A DNA stretch of 64,000 nucleotides from Panagrolaimus kolymaensis (lineage: Eukaryota; Nematoda; Chromadorea; Rhabditida; Panagrolaimidae). Made by a program: the position numbers and the translations under genes. This document shows, piece after piece, positions 33,005 through 44,492 of the stretch. Numbering within the stretch: the stretch's first letter is position 1; the number at the start of each line of letters is the position of its first letter. Location of the stretch: NCBI GenBank assembly GCA_028622995.1, contig JAJQJQ010000035.1, positions 2,108,001 through 2,172,000 on the forward strand, written 5' to 3'. Under the pieces are notes generated by a model. That model was not told the origin of the DNA, made no database searches, and saw only the letters and a list, made by a program, of their open reading frames with translations.

Positions 33005-33796
33005 ACTTTAAAATCCATCTCATTGTTTTTTGAGAATGTTTATGAAGGATCAATAATGTCAAAAAAAAAAGAAAGATGAATAAAGTGTATTTATTGCTTA
33101 TTTTGTAATCAGTGATCGTTTAAATGAAAACATCAATCTTCTGTAATTATGAAAAAAAAGAAACAAGAAAAATGAAAATGTAAGCTAGAAAAAAGCTTTT
33201 AGCATGTTTTTTAAAAACAAAACTCACAAGCAATAGCACTTTGTGGATATTGTCCATATATAAAAGCAGCTAATAATGAATGGACAACCAAAAAACTGTT
33301 GTACCGGCAAAATTTAACGTTGATAAGTTTAATGAGTTCCACAAAATTAGTGAACATTGCTTGAACTGCTTCTTTTTCGAATCAACTAACAAACAACAAA
33401 AATAAAGCGCTATTAAAAATGGAGAAAAAAGACTTATTTACATATTTACGAGGATAAAGTAATATGTTATTATGTTAGTGAGTATGATGATGGTCGATTC
33501 TCATATTGCTCTTTCGATTACATATGAGTTTGTAAGGTGTAAATCCAATGAATGTTGCACTTTCAAATGCATCTCTGTATAAAGGTAAGAACTCAAAAAA
33601 CAAAATAAAAAATGAAAGCTCTTATTAATCTAAAAAGAGAAAACAGTATTTGGCAAGAAAAGTTTATTCAAGCAAAAAGAAAACACAAAAGTAAAAAAGA
33701 CAATCAAAAATGTAACAAAATACAATCAAAATAACAGCTCAATACAAAAAGTAAAATAACAATCAAAAGATACAAACAAATACAAAAAGTAATCAA
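33005..33796. other. Intergenic with remnant of a second Cys-rich peptide gene
   Basis: Apart from the remnant at 33476-33586 I see only AT-rich sequence and a TATATAAAAGCAG box near 33255. Confidence 0.45.
33476..33586 (+). pseudogene. Degraded relative of the six-cysteine peptide
   Basis: Near 33541-33582 a frame reads CKSNECCTFKCISV then stop. It shares C-x5-C-x3-C-(I/V)-S with the end of the peptide at 32750 (CGKEYGCAYKCVS). Upstream, a shifted frame gives further Cys residues (YCSFDYI, VCK), as if frameshifts broke an older copy. No signal peptide was found. Start and end are approximate. Confidence 0.35.
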
Positions 33797-34516
33797 TCAA
33801 ATAGTGGAAATTCGAACATCAGATGAATGAAAAGTGATGCAAAGCTTCGGATACTTTTGGCTTGAAATAAGAACATGTCGTCGATCATCTTCATATTCGA
33901 GGCAGCTTTCTAGTCGAATGCTAAAATGAATAAAAGGGTTAGAAACAAGAAGTAAACGATACAAGCAGTAGCAATAAGCAAGCAGCAAATGCAAAACAAG
34001 GAAAACTTACTCAACATGATCCATATTTGATAAACATCGAAGCAATTGATCCAAATACTTGCAAAGATGAACAAACCATACTTTCGCACGAAAATTGAAA
34101 TTTCTTATTTTGAGATTGACCAGTTCGATGAGAGCTTTAGCATCAGCATGAGAAACCGAGATATCGATATCATGAATATGAGCAGGAAGCTTGTACACAA
34201 TTGGCAGAGATAATGGAACACCAAAATGAGTAAGTTTGATTGAATATAAAGTTTTGCATTCATCTTCTTCCTTTCCACTATAATCAGCTCCACGAACGGC
34301 AAGTTTTGAATGGATTGGAGAGCGATCAAAATATTCATCAGGTAAATACATAATTCGTTTCTTGGTATTCTTTGAAACCCGATGGACGAGATTTGAGGCG
34401 AATCGGTTACATTTTGCAAGATCCAACGTTGTTTTCACATCAGCAATTTCAATAAACCTTCTTTGAATCACCCATGGAAGTCCAGGAAAATTGAAAATTT
34501 CTTCATTCTTTGACAT
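33797..34516 (-). CDS. F-box-like domain protein
   Basis: Exons 34516-34011 and 33920-33797 give 209 aa. Residues 8-50 (FPGLPWVIQRRFIEIAD then TLDLAKCNRFASNLV) fit a nematode F-box-like motif, the SKP1-binding part of SCF ubiquitin ligases. The rest is a short alpha/beta region with no clear repeats. Caenorhabditis and related worms have hundreds of such fast-evolving F-box proteins, some linked to pathogen response. The start was taken at MSKNEE instead of the Met eight codons upstream (34540) because the extra residues are hydrophobic and poorly placed. Partner and substrate are unknown. Confidence 0.65.
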
Positions 34517-35587
34517 CGTTGAAAAGTACAAAACAAACAATAAAAGAATATCAGCAAATACGATTCACAGCAAAAAGATCAAAAAGAAGACGATTGAGGA
34601 AAAAGTGAAGAATGAAAAATAATGATTTCTTTTTTGATTGAAGCTGCAAAAATAATATTTGTGGCTTTTTCCTTTGACCCAAAAAATGCTCTAAGGTTAT
34701 AACTAAAAAAATGCAATCACAAAAATGTCTTTGATCGTTGGAAAAGTTACTATTGTTGAAGAAAGTCGTGGCAGAATCCACTATTCTTTTGAAAAAACAA
34801 AGTTATACCGTAGAAACTCATTAGAAAATATTTGATGGTAAAAAAACTTGATTACTGATCAATATTAATGAAGAAAAAAAGCTGGCTTTATTGCATTTTT
34901 GCAACAACCAAAAAAAGCATTAGGTGCAAATGTCTTTTCTTTTTCCATCACAAAGTGAAACAACATTGGCTGTTATTTAGTTATAAAATAAGTAAGGAAA
35001 TATCTCCAAATAATTTCATAAGATCATTATGGCTGTCATAACCAAAGATGCTTGTAACACGAACTTTGTGATCGAGCATTTGGTTTAAAAAAATTTGCTT
35101 TCATTTTTGGTGGTTGGTTATTCACCGTTGTTAATTTGAACATATCTTTCTAATATTTTATAAGTGTTTATAATTGTTGGCAGTTTTATTACGCTAAGCA
35201 ACCATTAACTTAGCGATGTACTTATTTTAATGGAATCAGTTATGTGCTTTTTTTGGTTTTCTTTGAATTTTTAAAAAATACCTTTTATTGAAAACACCGA
35301 AATTCCCATACCAAGATTTTTTCTTTATTTTTGTTGTGTTTCTTCTATAAACTTCGATAATGATAAAAAATAAATTTCTTCTTTTTATTGTTTTTCCCTT
35401 GTAAAAGGAAAGTCAAAAATAAAAATGTTATCAATTTATTTGATTCAACGAGAAATCCATTCATTATGTTGGCTAAAACGCAAAAAAAAATTTCATTCAA
35501 TAAACTACACTGTTTTTTTTCTCCAACCTATTTGATTGATCATTTTCTTCGAATTAGTTGTTGAACCACAATTTTTTTTCTTCTAAC
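34517..35587. other. Intergenic between divergent genes
   Basis: Shared upstream region of the F-box-like gene (-) and the orphan membrane protein (+). The 76-codon minus frame at 34551-34781 is low-complexity. No gene or clear regulatory site was recognised. Confidence 0.4.
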
Positions 35588-36217
35588 ATGTGGCAAAACA
35601 TTCTTGGTGGCACCATTTTATTAGTATTTTCTTTCATCTTCCAATATTCTTATTTAGCAAATATAATTTTTTCATTTTTATTTAGTTTTGCAATAATTCG
35701 AGAATTTTGTCGTGGTTTTGGTTATGTTTACAAGCTCTCTCAAGGTTATTATCATTTTGAATGGTCAATATTTTTTATTCTTTGCGGATTGAGTGGAGGT
35801 TCAAATGTTTGCGGTTTAACAAGTTTATTTATTGGATTGTGGACTACCACTTTGCATTCATATGAAATAATGAATTTTGGTTATTTTACTTTAGGCGAAT
35901 TTAACATGTTTGGAATTATGATGTCAATTTATGGAATTTCAAAATATTCATTTTATGGATCATTGACAAATTTAATAATTATGTTTTTGTATCATTCAAA
36001 TTATGGAAACTATCATCCAAAAATAAAATTATTGGATGTTGTGTTATTTTCAATTTGTTTTTATTTTGGTTTATCTTTTGGAATGTTTCTTGAATTTAAT
36101 AGAAATAGCAACAAGGTTAATTGTATCGCTTCCGGATTGTTTGTTTTAGGAATTTTAATGTATGCAAACAATGCATATTTTGCAAGACAAAAATTTTATA
36201 GTAAAATGCAACAATAA
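35588..36217 (+). CDS. Orphan multi-pass membrane protein
   Basis: One uninterrupted frame. From the second Met (MWQNILGG) it gives 209 aa; the upstream Met at 35558 would add 10. Six to seven hydrophobic helices are separated by short loops, for example ILGGTILLVFSFIF, EWSIFFILCGLSGGSN, LLDVVLFSICFYFGLSF and GLFVLGILMYANNAYF. A basic ARQKFYSKMQQ tail follows. Charged and Gly residues inside the helices (REFCRGFGYVY, GEFNMFG) suggest a channel, transporter or enzyme more than a receptor. No family was recognised. A single-exon gene is unusual in this neighbourhood and could mean a retrocopy or a lineage-specific gene. Confidence 0.6.
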   Translation: MWQNILGGTILLVFSFIFQYSYLANIIFSFLFSFAIIREFCRGFGYVYKLSQGYYHFEWSIFFILCGLSGGSNVCGLTSLFIGLWTTTLHSYEIMNFGYFTLGEFNMFGIMMSIYGISKYSFYGSLTNLIIMFLYHSNYGNYHPKIKLLDVVLFSICFYFGLSFGMFLEFNRNSNKVNCIASGLFVLGILMYANNAYFARQKFYSKMQQ

Positions 36218-36668
36218 AAAATTTGAAAATTTGATGTTTTTTCTTTTGCTGTTGTTTTATATTTAGATTTTCAAGAAGCTTTGAAACTTGCTTAATTTTT
36301 CATCGAAAAACAAAGTCTCACTTTTTTTTGCTGCGATCCTTAATTTCAAATTTTCTCTTCGTGTATCTCAAAAAAGTGCGATAAAAAAGTTTTTTTTAAA
36401 TATTAAATAAGAGTTTATAAGCAAAAATAAAGAAACAATAATAATAACGAATTTAAAAAATGAGGGCAAACAATAAAAATTTCTGATAAAAAAAATGGAA
36501 AAAAGCAGCAGCATCAAAAAAAAATCATGGAACTGAATGAAACCAGTAAAAAAAAGAGGCGATGATGGTGAAGTGTTGAGATTCAACTACTACAAAAATT
36601 TAGAGAAGAGCAAAGAAAAAAATCAGTGAAAAGAAATAACCAAAATTATGTTTAAAAAATATATTATA
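36218..36668. other. Intergenic between convergent genes
   Basis: AT-rich; 3' flanks of the orphan membrane protein and of ceramide kinase. No gene seen. Confidence 0.4.
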
Positions 36669-39613
36669 TTAACTCGTATAAATGAGGTTTGAAACTTTTG
36701 ATTCTGTCGTGCAACAATAACATCGACGATAATGTTTATCTTCAAGATCAATTTCACGACCAAAATATTTTATAAGTGAAGGATGCACACGAAAGTGTAA
36801 AGTTTTATCTGCGGGTTGTGGAAGGATTTCTGAAAAAAAAATATAGTTTTGATAGTTTAGATTAGAATAAGTGATAGTAACAAAAACAAGAAAAATATTG
36901 CCAAAATTAATTTACTGTCTTAAAATGAGAATAACAGAAAAATGACAATATTTTTGAAAAGTTAATTATTATCTTTTTTTTTAGAATTCTTTGAAAATTA
37001 TTTTTTAGGCCGCAAAAACTTTTAATTTTTCATGCTTTTTTAATACGTTTTAGTTAGACTAAAATATTTTTGTAAGCTTTTTAAAAAAAAGTTTACCTCC
37101 ATCAAGATTCCATGCGCCTTGAATATTTTGTTCCAGATCATGATGGTGTTCATCACCCAATAAAGCTCCAGGAGTAAATGACCATCGTTTAACTCGATAA
37201 CAATAAAGTGAGCTTTCAAGTTGAGTTAAATTTTTTCCACCATACATTGCAACTTTTCTCATAACACTTAAATTTGTGCATCTTGAAACTTTTGGAAGTA
37301 ATGCAAGATCCATCGATCCATCACCAACCCCGGTATTTGGTGCAAGGCCATATGGAGTAAATGGAGATACACATGGTATCACACTGAAATAAAGATGGTG
37401 AATAAAACAAAAGAATAAAAGCAAGAAAAATTATGCTTACCAACAAATAATATGAGTGAAATCTGTTGTCCAATGAAATGGATATAATTGATCTGATTTA
37501 TTCCTGAAAATAAAAAATAAAATGGATAAAGCTACAAAATGGAAAAGCAATAAAGAAGATTTACTAAAATTTTAAGCTATTCTATAACAAGATTATCGTA
37601 ATAAACAATCAAAGAAAGTAACTAGATTTTTCGAAATATTGCTAAAAGTTTGTTACTAACACAGTAAAATAATTTTGTAAAGTATTGCTAAAAGATTGTT
37701 ACTATAAGAGTAAATTAATTTTGAGAAATATTGCAAAAAAGGATTATTACTCTCAAGAAAAAATATTTCACCAAACAGAAACAAATTTTTTTTATGTACG
37801 CTCCTTTTTTTACTATTTTCGTTTATTTTTGAATAATAAAACTTACCCATCACAATATTCGCATGGTTTTTTACATTCAGGTAATTCAATGGGTTGTTTA
37901 GCTGTTTCTCCATCATTTAAACAAAATGCAATTCGACCAAAATATGATGGATGTCGAATGGTTGTTCGTAAAGCAGACCATTGATAACGAATGGGACCAA
38001 GATATCGATATTTTTCTGAATCCCTTAATACATCTCCCAACCATCCATATGAAATCGCATTAGCTGATATTCTCAATAAATTATTTCCTTCATGAACCGT
38101 GCAAACATCCACAGAACATTTAGATCCAACTGCAATATGAACAGCAGCGGTGGGGCAATCATCCACTCCATGAACGGAAGAAACAATGGAATTTGCTGAA
38201 CCTGCACCAATAATTCCAAATCGAACTGGAGGCTTTGCAAGTGCGGCAATATTTATATCACGTATATCTTTTTCATTTTCAATTTGAATTCGAATCACGA
38301 TTGAACAAAGGCATTCATTAAAAAGTCCATCGCCTCCAACTGAAACCACTCCATCGATGGTTGTCCATTCATCCTTTTCAATTTCTTGTAAAATATCATA
38401 TGCGTGATTAGCCCTTTCAGTTAATACCACTCGACGTTTAATATTTGCTAATGCAAGGATCGGATCGACCTAAAAATAAATAGCACGTCATAAAAAATTG
38501 AAAGTAAAATATTTTTAACAATATTTTCAAAATTTTAGTTACGATCTTAGAAGAAAGGGTCACCCATTTTTTAAAGTGAAAATTGTTTTAAAATAAGAAG
38601 AGGGTAAATCGAATGGAAAACAAACACCATTATAAAGCAAAGACTATCAATCTTTTCATGATAACAACTGTTAATGAGAGTAATCAATTTTTAGCAATAT
38701 TTTCAAAATTTTTGTTACTATCTATAAATATGAAATCCATCAATTTCGAAAGCAAAAAGAGTTTTAAAAATAGTCAAGGAGTAAATTAAAATGAAAAAAA
38801 TACTATTGAAGCAAAAGTCTTGATAACAACTGTTAATGAAAGTAATAAATTCTTAACAATATCTCCAAAATTTTAGTTGCTCTCTTTAAAATTTCATAAA
38901 TCCTTTATCCTCAACTTACTTGTTTATCATAAATAGATTTAGCTCTGCCTTTTCCACCATAGGGATTAATAAAAATGAGCAAATTTTTTGGTCTTGGTTC
39001 ATATTCATGCAATACCGTTTGCAACAAATCTATCCATTGATTTTTATCATGGGTGGTTGTAAATAAAATGGTTGCTTCACGAATTCTCCAAATATACACA
39101 TTTTTTCGAACCGCATAATAAATAAATATTGCATTTGGTTGTTTTTTATCTAAAGCTGTATCATCGGGTATTGGACTTTTGGGTAAACCTCCGCTAAGTT
39201 TCACTCTCGAATTTCTTATTGCTAAAATTTCCGAAAAGCTTATTGTCATTTTATATTTTGTTGGAGTTGAATCATTTCTGAAAGAAAAAAAAAGAATTAG
39301 TTAAAATTTGAACAATAAAAATTCAAAAATGCCAAAGATGTAAATTTTTTTTTCTAAAAATATAAAATACTAACTTTAGCAACGTTAATTCCAATTTTTT
39401 ATCCATTTCATCAAAAGATAAACGATGAAATTTTCCATCCGTTGATTTTACGATTGCACTTAAAAGGGTATGAGTTTCAACTTTAGGATGCAGCAATAAT
39501 GTTGGTTCACCATCTTCTGAAATAATTACCACCGTAGATTTATTTGAATTATCATTTTTTTCTTGTAATGAATTTAATGGCACTTTTTCCACTTCTGTCG
39601 TCATTTCATCCAT
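36669..39613 (-). CDS. Ceramide kinase (CERK-like lipid kinase)
   Basis: Exons 39613-39375, 39277-38920, 38469-37847, 37503-37441, 37383-37097 and 36829-36669 give 576 aa (human CERK has 537). A PH-like N-terminal region leads into the diacylglycerol-kinase catalytic fold: LLIFINPYGGKGRAKSIY (nucleotide loop), SVGGDGLFNE (the SGDG-type motif, residues about 243-250), FGIIGAGSANSI, DVCTVHEGNNLLRISANAIS, and the CERK-specific cysteine cluster CKKPCEYCDG. VGDGSMDLALL and HFRVHPSLIKYF complete the C-terminal half. The enzyme phosphorylates ceramide to ceramide-1-phosphate at Golgi and plasma membranes. Introns 2 and 3 hold diverged AT-rich repeats. Confidence 0.93.
37590..37760. repeat. Diverged short repeats in ceramide kinase intron 3
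   Basis: About three copies of a roughly 55-bp unit containing ATATTGCTAAAAGTTTGTTAC-like sequence (around 37635, 37680 and 37725). They are imperfect and AT-rich. Confidence 0.5.
38500..38905. repeat. Diverged ~170-bp tandem repeat in ceramide kinase intron 2
   Basis: Blocks beginning AACAATATTTTCAAAATTTT recur near 38517, 38693 and 38853, each followed by GTTAC or GTTGC. GATAACAACTGTTAATGA occurs twice, near 38660 and 38822. About 2.3 copies; intronic and noncoding. Confidence 0.6.
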
Positions 39614-42600
39614 CCTTAAAAAATATTTATGAGAATAAATAAATAATTTAAATATTTTTTAAATAAAAAATCAAAAAAGCGCAATAGATAGAAAAATAAA
39701 ATAATTATATGGGGCAAAAGTTTATAAAAAAAATGAGAGAGAAAAAGTAGTCAATTTTAGGCTATAAAAAATTGTTATCAAAAAGCTTAAAAGTAAGGAG
39801 AAGAAGGTGGCGCCAAAAATGGGGACAGGTGCAAGAAGTTAGCTAGTGAATGTGTGATGCCTAAGGCTAGTTATGGAACTTCAAGAAAAAATAAAAAGTT
39901 CAGGTACATTTTTATATAAAAGACTAAAATCTTTATTTCAAAAGATTAAAATAATTCAAGAATTAGAAATTTTAGTTGCCTTTTAAATGAAACTTCGAAT
40001 AACCTTTTTCAAACAAATTCAATCAAATCAAAATAAACTTTTCTTTCACAAGAAAAACAAAATATGGCAAAAATTTCTATGGTAAAAAGTTTGAAGGAAG
40101 AAAAAAATGTGAATGAAAGGAAAGTTAAAAAACTTTATATAAAAAAGTGGACTCAAAAATAAAAGTTAAAAATACACGCAAAGTTAGCTAGCTCTCATTG
40201 AAATTTAAGAAAAAAAGTATTTTAGTTTTATATTGGGCGCTTGCTTTATTTATTGGAACAAGCTGGTGGTTGGTAGTAGTAGCAGTGGTGGTGTGGTGGT
40301 GGTTGGTATCTAAGGAGTCGTATGAATAATAAATTATTTTTTATTTAAAAAAAATATTGTGTCTCGCTTTCATTCATAAATATATATATATTTTTGTATG
40401 TTTGTTTTTGCGAGGGGCAAAGCTGAAAACACAAAGAAATGAAGAGATGAAAAAAAAGAATTAAATTAAAGTTTAAAAAAGGGAAACGCACTTTTTCATT
40501 AGAGTAAAAATGATTTAAAGCATTTGTAAAAAGTAAAAAAAAAATTATAAATATTTTTTTAATTTATTTGAAACCCTTTTTTTGAATTCATTAAAAATGC
40601 GTTTAAATGAAAAAAATATATATTTGACTTTGGCCTTCAAAAACAACGGGTTGTTGTTTAACGCAATTGCAATAGATGCAATGCAAACAGGTTTTAATTC
40701 AGTGTCCTTCTTCCCCACCAATAAAAAAAGAAGAATTGATTTAGGCTAAAGCGTCATCAAAAAAATGTAATTCAAGCTTCTTTTTTTTATTTTATAATTT
40801 GTTTTCTTTTGAAGCTATAAAATTATGCGTGATTTTTTGAGGAAATTTTAAAGTCTAACTTCTTTGAGAATCTATGAATGCGTAAATGTGAAACTCAAAA
40901 TCCGCGAATAGAAAGGTTAAAAGTCATATTCACTATAATTATATGAATCGTTTGAGAGACTAAAAATATATACATACAATCCCAAAAAAACTTTAAGCAA
41001 GAAAAATTTTGGATTCGGTAAAGTGAAGAAAAAAAATCAATCCGCTAACCTTGGATTATTCATTTAGAATGATAAAAGATGGAGCTAAAAATGCACATCT
41101 CTTATTAATATCTTCTCCTTATTTTTCTAACAAAATACAAGAATTTTCACTTTTTAGTGGAAAAGTTATTTTTTGTTATCAACCAAATAAATAAAAAAAA
41201 AGGGTGAAGGTTGTTGTTCAGGAACAGAGTATATTGATAAGGCAAAACCCAATATTCGGGAAAAAAAGTTAAAAACAAAAACAACGTAAAAAAATCAATT
41301 TAATCGTGGGTTGAATATTAAATTAGATTAAAAAAGCATACGATTGACAATAATAACCTTTCGAGAAAAAATGCAAAAACCCATCAACAAAAAACAGACT
41401 TAAAACGCATATTTTATTTTTTGATTACAAAACTTTCACCAACAAAAAATAGTTTAGTTTTTTACTTTTTTTTCTTCATTTTGTTAAAAAATGAATCATA
41501 AATGGTGGCTGCTGTCACAACAACAAAAAAATATTATTGATTGACTTTTTTTAAACCAAAAAATAGTTTCGAACCACTTAAAAATCTTGATGGCGAAAAA
41601 AGTAATAGTCACAATGAATCAGAAAAAAAAATTTAAAAAAGATGCGACAATCGAGAAAAAAAAGAAATAAAAAGAAATTGGAAAAATTAGTCAGATTTTT
41701 GGCAGAAAAATAAAATAAAAATCATCAAAAGCCTTCCGCCAGCCAGCCACGTCAAAATTGAATCAATTTATAAAATAAAAAAAATAAAATGCAAACATAG
41801 AAAATGGAAATGTAAAAATTTTTTATAAAAAAAAGCTCTTTTTTGGTTGATGGATAAATCATAAACATTTTTTTATAGTCGTGTGTACAAAGAGTTAAGA
41901 ATAAATTAGAAAAATGAAAGTTTGGAAGTAACCAAAGAGAAACAAAAAAAATTCAGCAAGTGTTTCAAATAAAAAGACGGAGAAACAATAAAATCAATGA
42001 ACCTGAAAGGCGTTAACCTAAAATTTCAAAAAGTCACATTACAAAAAAAATTTGAACCAAAGTATTTGTTAGATTCAATGGCCTCCAATAAAACTTTATA
42101 AACTAATAAATTTAAACGTACAAAAAAATTTAGCAACAGAAAATCATTAATAAAACATTTTAAAATTTTTTATAGGAAGTTAGTTAGTTCTAAACTTTAA
42201 CACAGAAAAAAATAAAAGAAAAATGGAAAAGAAAAATTCTTTCTTCAATTTTTGGTGTTTGTATTTATAAAGTTATTAAAATTAAATCAAAGGAGTAAAT
42301 TTGATTAAAGTATGTTTTATTTTTCCGCTCAGAAGTTAAAGCCCCATATTCTTTCAATAAAATAGTTAATAAGATTATCTAATTCCACCTCCATAAATTA
42401 AATCCAATAAATTAAAAAAAAGGTCAAAAAATTAAACTCCAAACAAAATCTTTTCGATCAAAACCATCCATCGCTGACACACACAAAAAAAGGGGAAAAG
42501 AAAAATTCTATGCGACAAAATTGAAAAATCAATCAAACTACGACAAACAAAGACAACAAAATAAATCGATCAGCAGCAAAAAAAAAAACCCTTTTTCTCT

Positions 42601-43655
42601 TACTCTTTTTTTTCTTCGCCTACTCTTATGTTGTTAGTTTTTTTCCCGCTCATTGCTGCTGTTGTCGTCGTTTTTGCAAACAACGTCGAAAAATAAAAAT
42701 GGAGCACACATTATTTTTTTAGTGGTTTAGTTATTTTTTTCGCGCCTTTTTGATGGAAACAATAAAAATAAAGATCATTCCTTGACAGAAAAAAACAACT
42801 ACCAAACTTCCTGTATTTGAGAGTTTTAGGAAGTCTCAAAAAAAAAAAAGAAGATCCTTTTTGGTTTTTCCTATTTCCTTCTTCTTCGTTTTTTTGTTGT
42901 TAGAAGAAAAAAACAACAACATTTGACAATGTCAAATTCAAATGTTATTTTAGCTGTTGACTTCCAAGAAAAAAAAAATAAACAGCAGCCAGAAAAAAAT
43001 AAGCAGTAGTTTAGTTCCAACTTGCAACAAACAAGCTTGGAAAAGATAGCAACAACAAAAAATAGAGTGAGAAAAAAAATGTGAACGACAAACTCCACCA
43101 AAATAAGAAAGGCACTTTTTTGTTTTTTTGAATTGAATTCAATGAGAGAAAAAAAAACTAAACATGAAAAAAGAAATAGAAATAAACAAAAATGAATGAA
43201 TGAAATTTGTTTTTTGTTATTAAAAACACAAATAAAAAAATACATAGAAAGCTTCCAAAAATAAAATAAGTTTTGGGTTGGTTGTTCATTCAATAAGTTC
43301 ATTCGGATGCAAAACCGCTAGTCCTTCATCTATGAGGAACAACAAAGCATTCCAGGTATGGTTTTCTGATATCAGTAGTAGTGTCTATGGAAATGTGCTT
43401 CCAACAATGGAGAAAAAGATTTAGTATTAGCAATGTATTAGGTAATCATAAAGTATTCGGTAATTATTTAACTGTTGAAATGAAAATCATTAATTAGTTT
43501 TTGCTGTTAAATAATTTGCTATTCTTTCTTTACATATTTACTTTTTCAATTCATCTTTTATTGCTCATTTTTGGTATTAGTTGATATGGCCAATATATGG
43601 CATAATGGTATCATTGCCATAGCCTAAAATGTTTGCTTGCTTCCTCCATTTTTTT
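39614..43655. other. 4-kb gene-poor region upstream of ceramide kinase
   Basis: AT-rich with A and T runs and a GGTGGT-rich patch at about 40260-40310. No gene, RNA gene or transposon end was recognised before the element at 43664. The frame at 42871-43302 is Phe/Lys low-complexity. Its length suggests distal regulatory DNA or unmapped repeats. Confidence 0.45.
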
Positions 43656-43663
43656 GTTCATTC
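43656..43663. repeat. Left target-site duplication of the 628-bp element
   Basis: GTTCATTC, repeated exactly at 44292-44299. Confidence 0.85.
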
Positions 43664-44291
43664 CCGACCTTACAAAGCGGGAAGAAATCAGGTGGCTCTC
43701 AGGTAAACTACATGCAGCAGCCAACAGAAAACAGGTTACCTGAGAACTCGCAGTTTACCTGAAAAGTTCATGCTCTTTACCTGAATTCTGCAAAAATTTG
43801 GCGGCAAAAAATGAGAATTTTTTATCCATAAATTATTCTAATTTTTATTTTAATAGTGTTTATAATAAACAACTAATCCAAAAATTTGCATTTTTTACAA
43901 TGCTCTTACTTAATCCTTCCGGACAAGCTCAAAAATAATTTTTTTTTTCAAACACTTCGAGGTGAATGAAGTTTTTCAACCTCTTTTTTTTATAATTGTA
44001 GCTAATAATTCTTTTTCAAACAATAGAAAATATGTTAGATGTTAACCTAAAGCAAGAGCATATATGCATCTTGGTAAACATAAGTAGTACGCGGGCGCGC
44101 TTTGAGCATTAGAGAACCAAAGAAAAAGATGCCACCTGATTACTACCTGATTATCACCTGAATTCTTCCTTTCCATGATTTTTACCTGAAAATATCCTTT
44201 ACCTGAGAACGACCTGTTTTTTCGGCGCGCTTTACCTGATTCGTTATTGGTTTAGTCGTTTACCTGATTTCTTCGTCCTTTGTAAGGTCGG
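43664..44291. mobile_element. Non-autonomous hAT-like element, 628 bp
   Basis: The ends are CCGACCTTACAAAG and CTTTGTAAGGTCGG (14-bp perfect inverted repeats), flanked by the 8-bp duplication GTTCATTC. There is no coding capacity. Twelve ACCTGA motifs, mostly as TTTACCTGA, sit only in the two subterminal parts: five in the left 120 bp (two inverted) and seven in the right 160 bp. The middle is AT-rich and free of them. The 8-bp duplication and subterminal motif arrays point to the hAT superfamily, mobilised by an unseen transposase. Its ends differ from those of the autonomous element at 27286. Confidence 0.88.
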
Positions 44292-44492
44292 GTTCATTCG
44301 TTCATTGCTATCGGTTGATTTTATTGTAGCTGCTTCTAAAAACTTCATGTAAATTTTTGCATAACATTAAAATGTTGTTTTTCTTCTTTCAAAATTCACA
44401 ATCATTCATTCATTCATTTACCGCCGCCGCCAAGAAAACGAGAACGTTGTTTGAAATTTTTTTGTTTGTTTGTGTTTGCTGAAGAATAAAAA

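Noticed and set aside
42871..43302. 143-codon minus-strand Phe/Cys/Leu frame
   Set aside because: It comes from A-rich low-complexity DNA (AAAAACAACAAC-type); no domain or splice structure.
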